Part shown: positions 26,409 to 34,384 of the stretch, piece after piece
Numbering within the stretch: position 1 is the stretch's first letter
Layout: each line of letters starts with the position of its first letter
Assembly (NCBI RefSeq): GCF_030410485.1
Contig: NZ_JAUHHC010000005.1
Location: 434,001-498,000, forward strand
Direction of reading: 5' to 3'
Source of the DNA: Roseateles violae
GTDB lineage: Bacteria; Pseudomonadota; Gammaproteobacteria; Burkholderiales; Burkholderiaceae_C
Length of the DNA: 64,000 nt
The notes under the pieces: generated by a model
Databases searched by the model: none
What the model was told of the DNA's origin: nothing
Seen by the model: only the letters and a program-made list of their open reading frames with translations
Translations under genes and position numbers: made by a program

Positions 26409-28118
26409 ATGGATCAACCACGCACACAACTGTCCGTAAAGACTCTTCTTGCCGTCGCGACGGCTGTGTCTGCGCTGTTGGCAGCCTGCGCGATGCAAGC
26501 CGACCGCGAAAATCGCCCATCGTCCGGGGCCTCGATGGCCGCGCTTGAATCACCTGCATCACCGGCAGTGACCGTCCCCGAAGCAGCGATCGTCGTACGC
26601 GATATGACGGGCTTGCAGGATGAGTTCTCCTTCGGCCAGACCATCGGAGCAATTCTGCGTTCAGCAATGTTGCAAGACACACTGGCAAACAGAGTGGCGC
26701 TGGTCGATACGATGCGCGGAACGTTTAACGTCAAAGACAGGGCGAATCCAATCAGCGGGCTTGCGATGGTCACCGACCAGCGCCCCCGCGAAGCTGCACT
26801 CGTTGCACAGGCTCTGCTCGACGCCAATGGGCCGGATGGGCTTATCCCCATCGGCTTCTTCAACAGGCTCGATCTGGCCCCAGCAGACTGGAGTGATTGC
26901 GGCGAGCACCGCATCGTCTACTCGACAAAGGAGAATGCCCCGTCCAAACGCTTTCTCCTGATCTTTGAGGCCAAACTACCTAATCCACAGCCAGAGCGCG
27001 GACTCCAGGGATGCCAGGCCGTGGCCGCGCAATGGCAGAAGATCGGTGCTGCAACCACCCCGACCGAACGTCTTGCGCTTTTGAAAGCTCTCTACTTTCA
27101 AGGGCTACCCGGTCACGCACCGGTCGTTCACTACCTGAACTACGGTGGGTTCCTTGGTCAGGTCCGCGCAAATCTCTTCGTCAGCAACAACCCGCAGGCA
27201 AATCCATGGCAACTTCGCGAGTTCCGCATCACTCCAATTGCAGCAGCGACTCTGGCCTTCGTTTCAGCCCCAGTGCAGTCCAATCCCTGGGCTCAGTTCT
27301 ACAGCGACAATAAACCAAGCAGCAGCGCTGAAGAACAACAAGAACGAGTCCGCTTCCAAGAGCAGTTCCGCGCCACCTACATGGCTGCGTTGCGCCACTT
27401 TGACGAAAAGGCTTCACCGACCCTGCCCCCTGAGATGTTCAACCAAGGCCTGCTGAACTGCATCGGCGCACCAATAGCAGCGCGCGATAACGAATTTCAG
27501 AGCGTGTCCCAAGGCAACGAAGACAATCCCGCCACTGTCGCCGGCGCTCAGTTTCGCGCCTCGCTGCCCGCCACTTGGCAGGCACCTGCGGGTGGTCGAT
27601 CCGTATCTCGCGATGAGATCCTGAACCGAGCGGGCGTCATCACCTGCGGCGGCTGCCACCAGTTCTCAGTGGACAAGCAGTTGGGCACCCTCAACGGCAC
27701 GGCCGTTACTTTCCCCCGCCCAAAGGCAGATCCGACAGGCAACTTCTTCTTCGTCCACATCTCAGAGGAGAAGGAGCCAGCCAGCAATCGTCAGGTAATC
27801 TCCAACACCTTGCGTGACGTTTTCATTCCTCACCGCATGCGCGTCCTCACGAGCGTGCTGAGTGACAAAGATCCTGGCGCACTTTGCGCTGCAAGCAACA
27901 CGGGTGCAGCCAACGCCGCCCTCGTCGATCCCTTTCAAACAGCCCAGCGAAGGGCGCGCGTTGCAGCATTGTCGGAGGATGTGTTGCGGCCGCAAGCAGC
28001 GGGACTAGTCAACCCCTCGGCCACGCCTACAGAAAGCCTCGACAAGGTGAGGAATCAAGCGCGGACCGCCGACGAGGTGAAGCCCGGCGCAGTGATGCCA
28101 TTTCGCCGGCCTCACTAG
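26409..28118 (+). CDS. Lipoprotein with a single CxxCH haem-type motif
   Basis: The ATG at 26409 has AGGAGGT upstream; the in-frame codons before it are not signal-like. The 569-residue product has a lipobox L-A-A-C at about 24-27. Most of the chain is soluble and unrecognised, with F-F-N-R-L-D-L-A-P near 155. C-G-G-C-H-Q-F near residue 413 is a CxxCH motif of the kind used for covalent haem c attachment. There is no clear axial Met context, so metal or redox use is inferred. Co-directional with the lipoprotein gene 106 bases upstream. Confidence 0.65.
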   Translation: MDQPRTQLSVKTLLAVATAVSALLAACAMQADRENRPSSGASMAALESPASPAVTVPEAAIVVRDMTGLQDEFSFGQTIGAILRSAMLQDTLANRVALVDTMRGTFNVKDRANPISGLAMVTDQRPREAALVAQALLDANGPDGLIPIGFFNRLDLAPADWSDCGEHRIVYSTKENAPSKRFLLIFEAKLPNPQPERGLQGCQAVAAQWQKIGAATTPTERLALLKALYFQGLPGHAPVVHYLNYGGFLGQVRANLFVSNNPQANPWQLREFRITPIAAATLAFVSAPVQSNPWAQFYSDNKPSSSAEEQQERVRFQEQFRATYMAALRHFDEKASPTLPPEMFNQGLLNCIGAPIAARDNEFQSVSQGNEDNPATVAGAQFRASLPATWQAPAGGRSVSRDEILNRAGVITCGGCHQFSVDKQLGTLNGTAVTFPRPKADPTGNFFFVHISEEKEPASNRQVISNTLRDVFIPHRMRVLTSVLSDKDPGALCAASNTGAANAALVDPFQTAQRRARVAALSEDVLRPQAAGLVNPSATPTESLDKVRNQARTADEVKPGAVMPFRRPH

Positions 28119-28506
28119 AGGGACTGCATCGGCAGCTCACTCTGGACATAGGATCAGTTGACACCCGGTTTGAGTAGATCGGGGTTGAACACCCGTCGCT
28201 CGTCGCCAGCCTGTCCCACAGACCGCTTGTTGCGGCCGCGGACATTGGCCGCCCCTCGGCTAATGTCTCTGACCAGCCTTAAGCCGCCGTCGTACTTGAA
28301 GTATCCCGGCAGAACACAGCGATATGGCTGTCGAGATGGGGGACGTGGGTTGCGTGCAAGGCAGATGTCCACTGCGCCTTGCGCATCCCTCGCGGCCTCA
28401 AGTTGGCGCTCCATGGCGATACCCTGCACCGGGCGCTACTGCACTTGAGGGCAACCGACTAACACGGTAATGGATAGATGGAGCCGGCGCGAGCGATCGT
28501 GTCGCC
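28119..28506. other. Intergenic, carries copy A of a 59-bp repeat
   Basis: No gene is supported here. Short frames on both strands are low-complexity or start-less. The notable element is the repeat listed at 28221-28279. Confidence 0.4.
28221..28279. repeat. 59-bp direct repeat, copy A
   Basis: This stretch (starting GACCGCTTGTTGCGG, containing GACATTGGCCGCCC and ending GACCAGCCT) recurs in the same orientation at 29194-29252 with about six mismatches. The two copies bracket the IS66 remnants and the ParS-like gene. Confidence 0.75.
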
Positions 28507-28734
28507 TCATGCGGGTAGGCCGCCGCGCATGCGTTCGAGCAACGTTTCAACTTGGCGAAGGCCAGACTCATCGACCATCGCCTGGGCTGGCGTCATACCT
28601 AGGAACTCGGGCAATGGCGTGGCAAGCCATTCGTCGAGCCAAGCCGCGAGATCCGCGTGATCTGCAACGCCCCCACTCTCCTCGATCAGCCGGGCCAAGA
28701 AGCGAAGCAGGTGCTGCGTTGTGTCGATTTGCAT
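28507..28734 (-). CDS. MbcA/ParS/Xre-type antitoxin-like domain protein
   Basis: With the ATG at 28734 (GGGG six bases upstream) the product has 75 residues. The sequence W-L-A-T-P-L-P-E-F-L-G-M-T-P-A-Q-A-M followed by G-L-R-Q-V-E-T-L-L-E-R-M fits the toxin-binding domain of Xre/ParS/MbcA antitoxins (W-L-x-x-P-x-x-x-L-x-G-x-T-P). Such antitoxins usually pair with an RES-domain toxin that degrades NAD; none is next to it. It may be an orphan or a fragment. A TTG at 28794 would lengthen it by 20 residues. Confidence 0.55.
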   Translation of the reverse strand: MQIDTTQHLLRFLARLIEESGGVADHADLAAWLDEWLATPLPEFLGMTPAQAMVDESGLRQVETLLERMRGGLPA

Positions 28735-28868
28735 ATCGTGCCCCGCTACGATCTGGTTCTGGCGAATCCATTTTCCCCGCGATATGCCGCCCAAGCAATC
28801 GCTAGCACTTCAGCACCTGTGACTGGGCCCGTTCTCAGGCTGAACGAAGTCAGCCAAGCAGCGCCGGC

Positions 28869-29108
28869 ATGGCAATGCGACCTGAGCTTGGCACTCGATC
28901 CTGGCGGCAACTGGTGCGTGAATGTAAGCATGAAGTTCTCGCGATCTCAAGCGGGTTCGTCCCGCTGTCACTTGCCTCGGCACCTGCCATAACGGGGCCT
29001 GTGACCGGCGCCGACATCCGAGTTGAGCTGCGCCGTGGTGCCTTCGCCATGACGATCAACTGGCCTGCATCGGCGGCGGCCGAGTTCGCCGTCTGGACGC
29101 GCGAGTAG
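28869..29108 (+). pseudogene. IS66 accessory gene tnpA remnant
   Basis: The frame has R-S-W-R-Q-L-V-R-E-C near residue 10, then jumps to V-E-L-R-R-G-A-F-A-M-T-I-N-W-P and ends A-V-W-T-R-E. These are the start and end features of IS66 TnpA-type proteins with the middle shortened. It lies directly before a tnpB fragment in the expected order. Confidence 0.5.
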
Positions 29109-29113
29109 TTGCG

Positions 29114-29193
29114 GTGATCCGCATCGACGCTGTATGGCCGGCGGTCGAGCCGCTGGACATACGGGCCGGCACCGAGTCGGCGCTGACCCGCGT
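29114..29193 (+). pseudogene. IS66 tnpB remnant, N-terminal fragment
   Basis: From a GTG at 29114 the frame reads V-I-R-I-D-A-V-W-P-A-V-E-P-L-D-I-R-A-G-T, which is the characteristic start of IS66 TnpB (I-R-I-D-x-x-W-x-x-x-E-P-x-D-M-R-A-G). The homology ends exactly where copy B of the 59-bp repeat begins, so the repeat marks the truncation point. Confidence 0.65.
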
Positions 29194-29252
29194 GACCGCT
29201 TGTTGCGTCCGCCGACATTGGCCGCCCGTAGGCCAATGTCTCAGACCAGCCT
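29194..29252. repeat. 59-bp direct repeat, copy B
   Basis: Second copy of the repeat at 28221-28279, about 970 bases away. It cuts the tnpB remnant. Its internal GACATTGGCC...GGCCAATGTC is an inverted repeat, so each copy can fold. Confidence 0.75.
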
Positions 29253-29399
29253 AAACCCGCAGCAATGTATTGGTAAGCCCAAACCGGCTGCGTCTAAGTT
29301 GCGCGTAGCGCTAGCCAGCACAAGCAGACAAAGGCCGCTTGACCGCTTTGCAGACGTAGTAGGTGACCTAAGCCAGGCAATCGCCATGGATCCGTCCTG

Positions 29400-29413
29400 C
29401 GTTATAAATAACG
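29400..29413. promoter_or_regulatory. Palindrome CGTTAT-AA-ATAACG before an XRE gene
   Basis: Perfect 6-bp arms around AA, 37 bases before the start of the XRE gene at 29450. The likely autoregulatory operator of that gene. Confidence 0.55.
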
Positions 29414-29449
29414 TGGCTCCAGAGGGACGACTACGGGACGCTTGGGCTA

Positions 29450-29770
29450 ATGCCTTCCCGTCCAAATCCATCCCCTCGTCGAGGGCGTCCGCGCGGCGCA
29501 ACTAGTTTTGATGCTGACGTTGCAGCTGCATTCGGTTCAATAGTGCGCGAAGGCCGTCTGGCAGCTGGAATCTCTCAGGAAGCCATGGCACACATGGCCA
29601 ACGTCGAACGGTCGTACTACGGACGCATCGAGCGAGGAGAAAGTCAGCCGACCTTGTTCGTTGTACTGAAGATTTGCTCAGCTCTTGGAGCCGACTGTGG
29701 AACCATCGTGGGTTTGGTTGAATCTGCACTTCGACGGCCAAATCGAAAGACGGCAATGAAGGCGAAGTAG
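29450..29770 (+). CDS. XRE-family helix-turn-helix regulator
   Basis: The 106-residue product has a disordered Arg/Pro-rich N-terminus (1-20) and a helix-turn-helix at about 35-90 (A-G-I-S-Q-E-A-M-A-H-M-A-N-V-E-R-S-Y-Y), with the typical R-I-E-R-G-E-S-Q-P-T after the recognition helix. This class resembles regulators of restriction systems and mobile elements. No partner gene is adjacent. Confidence 0.8.
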   Translation: MPSRPNPSPRRGRPRGATSFDADVAAAFGSIVREGRLAAGISQEAMAHMANVERSYYGRIERGESQPTLFVVLKICSALGADCGTIVGLVESALRRPNRKTAMKAK

Positions 29771-29872
29771 GCGAGCACCCAGGAGCGTGAGTGCGGCTGG
29801 GCGCGTCTTTTGCGCCTTCACGGTGGATGTCCCTCGGAATAATTTGACGAATTGCACCATCGCGGCCGACGT

Positions 29873-29944
29873 GGAATGCGTGGCCTACTTTCCACTGGAG
29901 ATGGTGGACACCTTTTGCTCGGAAATGGTGGGCTAGTTTGCCGG
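29873..29944. repeat. Array A: three 24-bp units
   Basis: Three tandem 24-bp units (29873-29896, 29897-29920, 29921-29944), each starting GGA and carrying GTGG near position 8. They resemble the multiple transposase-binding repeats found at the ends of some IS21-type elements. No transposase gene accompanies them. Confidence 0.65.
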
Positions 29945-30012
29945 AGTAGGCAGTTGGGCTGCAGATTGTTCTGGCCGCCCGCGTGATTGGCCGCAGCGCG
30001 GCGACACCTTCT

Positions 30013-30084
30013 GGAATGAGTGGCCTACTTTCCGCCGGAGAGCGTGGTCGCCCACTGCACGGAATCGATGGAGTAGTTTGCCGA
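30013..30084. repeat. Array B: three 24-bp units
   Basis: A second set of three 24-bp units (30013-30036, 30037-30060, 30061-30084) in the same order and orientation as array A, exactly 140 bases downstream. Unit 1 of both arrays shares GTGGCCTACTTTCC. Remaining sequence in 29771-30288 shows no gene. Confidence 0.65.
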
Positions 30085-30288
30085 GCGGCCGGCATGCATC
30101 AGACTGTTTGGTCTGCATTGCGCCGCTGCAGCCGGCCTCCTTTGGGCCGGAACGCCCGGCCGGTTTGCGCCGGATCACCTGGCTGGGGTTTTCTGGAATA
30201 TGCAGCAAACCCACCAGCCGGACCCTTGTGGTTCCCCCCGGCACAAGACAGTCAGCCTGCAGCCGACGCATGCGCTTTCGGGGACGAT

Positions 30289-30325
30289 CCATCAATTGCC
30301 TCCGGGGCGCTGAGCCAATTGATGG
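30289..30325. promoter_or_regulatory. Inverted repeat CCATCAATTG / CAATTGATGG
   Basis: Perfect 10-bp arms at 30289-30298 and 30316-30325, 26 bases before the ATG of the dehydrogenase. It may be an operator or a leader hairpin for that gene. Confidence 0.6.
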
Positions 30326-30350
30326 CAACGTCACGCCCCGATAAGGAGTA

Positions 30351-31337
30351 ATGGTGGCCTCCCTGCTCCTTTCAACAGCCAGACTGCTTGAGCATGGCTC
30401 CGCCCTGAAATCCATGGCGAATGCCGCTGATCTGCGTTTGGTCGGCATGGAGGAAGCAGAGCACTTTCCAGCCGTGCTAAGCGACATCGAGGCAGCTTGG
30501 TACTCGTTGGATCTTTTGAACGCCGGGGCTCCGACAGGGCCCTCATCCGTGCGCTTCTTTCGCCTGATCGAAGCCTGCCCAAAGCTCCGCTGGCTGCAGG
30601 TCATGTCGGCAGGAACTGACCTGCCTCTCTATAGGCCGGTCATCCAACGTGGTGTGCAGATCTCATCAGGCTCAGGCATTGCGTCAGAGCCTGTTGCCCA
30701 CAGCACCGTTGCAGCCGTAATGGCTCTCTCACGAGGGTTTGGACACTGGCTCTCCGCCCAACGGCACAGAACCTGGTCGAAGATCCCGCAGGACCGCTTG
30801 CCGCGTGACTTGCCGGGCCAGCACGCCGTTGTTGTGGGTTTGGGGCCGATCGGCCTAGAGGTTTCTCGGTTGCTCAGAACCCTGGGATTGCGAGTGACAG
30901 GTGTACGCAGCCGAGCAGAGCCGCTACCTAGTGTCGACCACACCGTTACGTACGAAGAGCTCGCGGACGTCGTCCAAACGGCAGATTGGCTCATTGTCTG
31001 CTGCCCGCTTTCTCCACGTACCGAGGGCCTCATCGGGCGACAAGTGATAGGAGCTCTACCGGCACGAGCCGGAGTTGTGAACGTCAGCCGCGGAGCGGTG
31101 ATTGATCAGCTCGCACTTCAGGAAGCTCTGATGAATGGCCGTGTGGGCTCTGCCTACCTCGACGTCTTTGAGCGAGAACCGCTGCCCGCCGACTCTCCTC
31201 TCTGGTCGCTTCCCAATGTCTGGATCTCGCCTCACAACGCTGCCGCCTCGGCCGAAAACACGCGACGCGAGTCTGAACTCTTCATCCGAAATCTCGGCAA
31301 CTACCTGGCAGGTCGACCGCTTGAGAACGAACGCTAG
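30351..31337 (+). CDS. D-2-hydroxyacid dehydrogenase (NAD(P)-dependent)
   Basis: The 328-residue product has the Rossmann motif V-V-V-G-L-G-P-I-G near 163 and the catalytic trio of the family: Arg in V-S-R-G-A-V near 246, Glu in F-E-R-E-P near 274 and His in S-P-H-N-A near 294. It interconverts 2-keto acids and D-2-hydroxyacids; the substrate could be an aromatic or glyoxylate-type acid. GGAG precedes the ATG. The porin follows 71 bases later on the same strand. Confidence 0.88.
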   Translation: MVASLLLSTARLLEHGSALKSMANAADLRLVGMEEAEHFPAVLSDIEAAWYSLDLLNAGAPTGPSSVRFFRLIEACPKLRWLQVMSAGTDLPLYRPVIQRGVQISSGSGIASEPVAHSTVAAVMALSRGFGHWLSAQRHRTWSKIPQDRLPRDLPGQHAVVVGLGPIGLEVSRLLRTLGLRVTGVRSRAEPLPSVDHTVTYEELADVVQTADWLIVCCPLSPRTEGLIGRQVIGALPARAGVVNVSRGAVIDQLALQEALMNGRVGSAYLDVFEREPLPADSPLWSLPNVWISPHNAAASAENTRRESELFIRNLGNYLAGRPLENER

Positions 31338-31408
31338 AGGAGACCCACTCCAGCGCTCGAGTCGACGATGCCATTCCGGGTCAGTCAATCAAAGAATTAT
31401 GGAGACCT

Positions 31409-32542
31409 ATGAAACTCTCAGTACTGTCGGGCGCGCTGCTGCTCATCGGTGCAACTGCATCAGCTCAGACGTCCGTGACGATGTACGGCCTTATCGATAT
31501 TGGGGTGCGCCACGTCAACCATGCCACAGCAGGAGGTGACTCGCTCACAACGCTTGGCGATGGACCGATGACCGGAAATCGACTGGGCATCCGAGGAACC
31601 GAAGATCTTGGAGGCGGGACCAAAGCTATGTTCGTACTTGAGCATGGCATGGCGGTCGATACCGGCGGCATCGAGCAACAAGGACAGATGTGGGGTCGCC
31701 AGGCCTGGGTAGGGATTTCAGGTCAATGGGGAACCATAGCCGCAGGACGTCTGTACGGTGTGATGCATCGAACCGTCTCGAACTACGATCCGCTGGGGAT
31801 TGGCAACATTCTTGAAACCGCGGCCCCCGTGCTGATCGAGGGAACTCGCTTCGACAACAGCGTTACCTACGGAACAAAGATCGGCAACGTCAGTCTTGGC
31901 GCAATGTACTCGCTCGGGGAGCAGACAAATAGCTCTCAGGGGCGGACTGTCGGTGCGTACTTCTATCGCAGCTCTGACACCCTCGAATTTGGCGGCGCTA
32001 TTCAACGCAGCACTGATCTCACCGGAAGGGACGCCCGAAGCTTCACTGTCGGCGGCGCCTACAACGTCGCCCCGTTCAAGCTTTTTCTCGGCTACATAGA
32101 TGGCGACCGTGATGCAGGATTTGCTGCCGGTTCGAACTTGTCGGGAACGCCGCTTGCGAACACCAACCTTCAGAGCGCATTCAATTCGCTAGGCGCCTCA
32201 GGTGTTACAGGAACGCTTAAGGCCAATCGAAACGATCGTCTCTAGCTCAGCGGCTTTACCTGGGCACCCAGTGCTCGCTACAACTTCATAGTCGGTCTCT
32301 ACCACGACAGCATCACGGGTGACATTGTGGGCGCCGGCGGTCAAAAGGTTTCAGCGACCAAGGACGCCGGGTACGCCATCGCACAGTACTTTTTGTCCAA
32401 ACGTACGGACATTTACGCAGAAATCGACTATGGCCACTACAACGACAGGAGCGCTAGCCAAGGCATCACGGGAACAGGCATGAGCTTCAACGGGTTCACC
32501 GCCAGAACCGGCATGACCTTGGCCATGCGGCATAGCTGGTAA
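31409..32542 (+). pseudogene. Outer-membrane porin interrupted by one in-frame TAG
   Basis: The frame is a Gram-negative porin: signal peptide to A-S-A, then S-V-T-M-Y-G-L-I-D-I-G, N-R-L-G-I-R-G-T-E-D-L-G-G-G and G-R-Q-A-W-V-G, typical of Burkholderiales trimeric porins, and it ends with the correct terminal strand T-L-A-M-R-H-S-W (final aromatic residue). A single TAG at 32243-32245 splits it after N-D-R-L; the same frame continues L-S-G-F-T-W-A-P-S-A-R-Y-N to the TAA at 32542 with no other lesion, 377 codons in all. One C-to-T change from CAG explains it. It is either a fresh nonsense mutation or read through. Confidence 0.85.
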
Positions 32543-32556
32543 GGCACTGCTGTCCA

Positions 32557-32586
32557 ATGACAAAGGGCCAACTGGCCCTTTGTCAT
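32557..32586. terminator. Bidirectional terminator between porin and PLP-enzyme gene
   Basis: A perfect 13-bp stem (ATGACAAAGGGCC and complement) with loop AACT lies between two convergent genes, 14 bases after the porin stop and 18 before the stop of the minus-strand gene. Confidence 0.75.
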
Positions 32587-32604
32587 CTTGACCAGTTCAT
32601 CGGA

Positions 32605-33855
32605 TCATCGGCTCGGTAGTACTGCAAGCAGTCGCTCAACGTCGTTCATATCGTTGAACACGGATACGGACACCCGGAACCTGTTCGCTGAGGTCGTGAT
32701 CCGAATCTTTTCCTGGGCCATGATTGGACTCAAAACCTGACGCGCGTTCGGCATCAAGCAAGCGACCATTGGGGTCCGCGCATCCGGCGGGGTATACACG
32801 GAGTAGCCTTTTCGAGGAAGTTCCGCCTTTAGCCGCTCGATCATCGTCTGCGCGTGCGCCTGGATTGCCTTGACGCCTAGATTTTGGATGTAGTCCAAGG
32901 AATGATTCAGGAGCGCAGCAGTCGCGAACGAGAATGTTCCTTGCCCGAAGAGACCTGTAGCGCCTTCAAATCGTGCGTAGTCGGCGACCCCGTTGCCCGG
33001 CGGATCAAAAGGCAAATAATGTGGCGTGAATGACTTGATCTGGTGATAGCCCATGTACGGCGGCTGCAGTAGGGCCTGACGGTCTTTACGCACATAGAGG
33101 AATCCGAGCCCAAAGTCCCCCATCAGCCATTTGTAGCTCGCGCAAGCGGCGAAATCGACACCAGTAGCCCGTACGTCTACCGGCACGCATCCCGCAGCGT
33201 GCACGATGTCGGCATAGACGAGCGCCCCTTTTGCATGCGCGATCTCGCAGACCTTCTTGAGATCATGCTCGAAGCCATTGATAGTTGAGACCTGTGAAAG
33301 CGCAACCAAACGAGTTCCCTTGCGGACGGCTTTCTCGATGTCGTCCAGCAAGATTTTCCCGTCCCTAGGTACGATCCAGGTGACCTCAACTCCGGCCTTC
33401 TCCATTTCGGAATAAATCGGCAGCGAGCCAAAGAAATGGAGTGTGTCGGTGACGACGTGCGCACCCTTGGCTGGCAAACCCAAGACCTGAAGGACCAAAT
33501 TCTCGCCGGTGGTCGTGCTCTGAACGAACGCGATTTCATCCGGCGAGGCGTTGATCAATCGCGCGAACTTTGCCCGCACCTCATCCTCCTCGAATCCCTT
33601 ACGGGGCGGCGCATCAGGCGAAAAGGAGCGGAACTTGAGATAGCTATCGAGTGCGCTCCGAGCTCCTTTCCCGATCGGATGCATCGACCCCGAATCGAGG
33701 TAGCACCCCTCCCCAACAGAGAACTCTGACTTCGCAGGAAAGCCTAGCGCGGATGGACCCGACTCGGTACGCCCCGCATCTGCTGTAGCAGCGAATGCGC
33801 CGCCAATCATCGTCCCTTGGACGATGGATGCCGCCAACATCTCACGTCTGTTCAT
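32605..33855 (-). CDS. Tat-exported class V aminotransferase-fold PLP enzyme
   Basis: The 416-residue product begins M-N-R-R-E-M-L, a twin-arginine motif, with a hydrophobic stretch to A-A-T-A-D-A near 27, so the folded, cofactor-loaded enzyme should be exported to the periplasm. The catalytic domain is of the isopenicillin-N-epimerase/cysteine-desulfurase type: A-D-I-V-H-A-A-G near 214 (PLP-binding Asp and His) and S-Y-K-W-L-M-G with the PLP Lys near 241. Known Tat-exported relatives include PvdN of Pseudomonas. Substrate unknown. GGAG lies eight bases before the ATG; two regulon operators lie upstream. Confidence 0.82.
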   Translation of the reverse strand: MNRREMLAASIVQGTMIGGAFAATADAGRTESGPSALGFPAKSEFSVGEGCYLDSGSMHPIGKGARSALDSYLKFRSFSPDAPPRKGFEEDEVRAKFARLINASPDEIAFVQSTTTGENLVLQVLGLPAKGAHVVTDTLHFFGSLPIYSEMEKAGVEVTWIVPRDGKILLDDIEKAVRKGTRLVALSQVSTINGFEHDLKKVCEIAHAKGALVYADIVHAAGCVPVDVRATGVDFAACASYKWLMGDFGLGFLYVRKDRQALLQPPYMGYHQIKSFTPHYLPFDPPGNGVADYARFEGATGLFGQGTFSFATAALLNHSLDYIQNLGVKAIQAHAQTMIERLKAELPRKGYSVYTPPDARTPMVACLMPNARQVLSPIMAQEKIRITTSANRFRVSVSVFNDMNDVERLLAVLPSR

Positions 33856-33901
33856 GCAAGTTGCTCCGTCTTTTGCTTGATTGAGGCCTCAGCCCCGAAA
33901 T

Positions 33902-33937
33902 TAAACACCATGTTGATTCTATTGAACAACATGTTGA
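33902..33937. promoter_or_regulatory. Two tandem TCAACA-N3-TGTTGA-type operators
   Basis: Site 1 (33902-33916) is TAAACA-CCA-TGTTGA and site 2 (33923-33937) is TGAACA-ACA-TGTTGA, 21 bases apart centre to centre, i.e. two helical turns. On the minus strand a TAGAAT -10-like box lies between them. They precede the PLP-enzyme gene by 47-82 bases. Confidence 0.7.
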
Positions 33938-34384
33938 ATTTATCAACGGATCGCTATTTCGTCATCCGGGTTCTCCTGGCGCTAACGGCGAAGTCGTGCG
34001 CTAAAGCCATGGTGAACACTGCGATTGAAACCTGTGTACTTCCACGCGGGGCAGTAGGAAGGTACCGCTGCAAACAACCACAATGCCGGTCGCAGCCGGA
34101 GCCGTCACCACAGCCAAGCGTCACAGATGTTCGGCGAGTCATCGGGGGAACGTTGACGCCACTCGCCATCATGCACATCGGCGAAGCGCTGTCTCCGAGA
34201 GGGGGGCGGATTCCTGCCAAGTTGACCACTTGTGCCGATAAGAATTGACGGCAGCAGTGCAGTTCGCTGATTGAGACTGACCGCACAGGTTTCCGCTTAA
34301 GGCTGATTGCAGCCGGTCGCCTTGGGCGGTCGAGCGACTACTTAATCTGGACAAGCGGTCGCTGAGGGCGAGGCCGTGGCTCCC
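33938..34384. other. Intergenic, nothing recognised
   Basis: About 450 bases between the PLP-enzyme operators and the end of the molybdopterin gene. Short frames are present but none has natural composition or a ribosome site. No repeat or RNA seen. Confidence 0.4.

Noticed and set aside
28850-29236. 128-codon minus-strand frame across the IS66 remnant
   Set aside because: The plus strand reads as IS66 tnpA and tnpB fragments in the right order; the minus frame is antisense to them.
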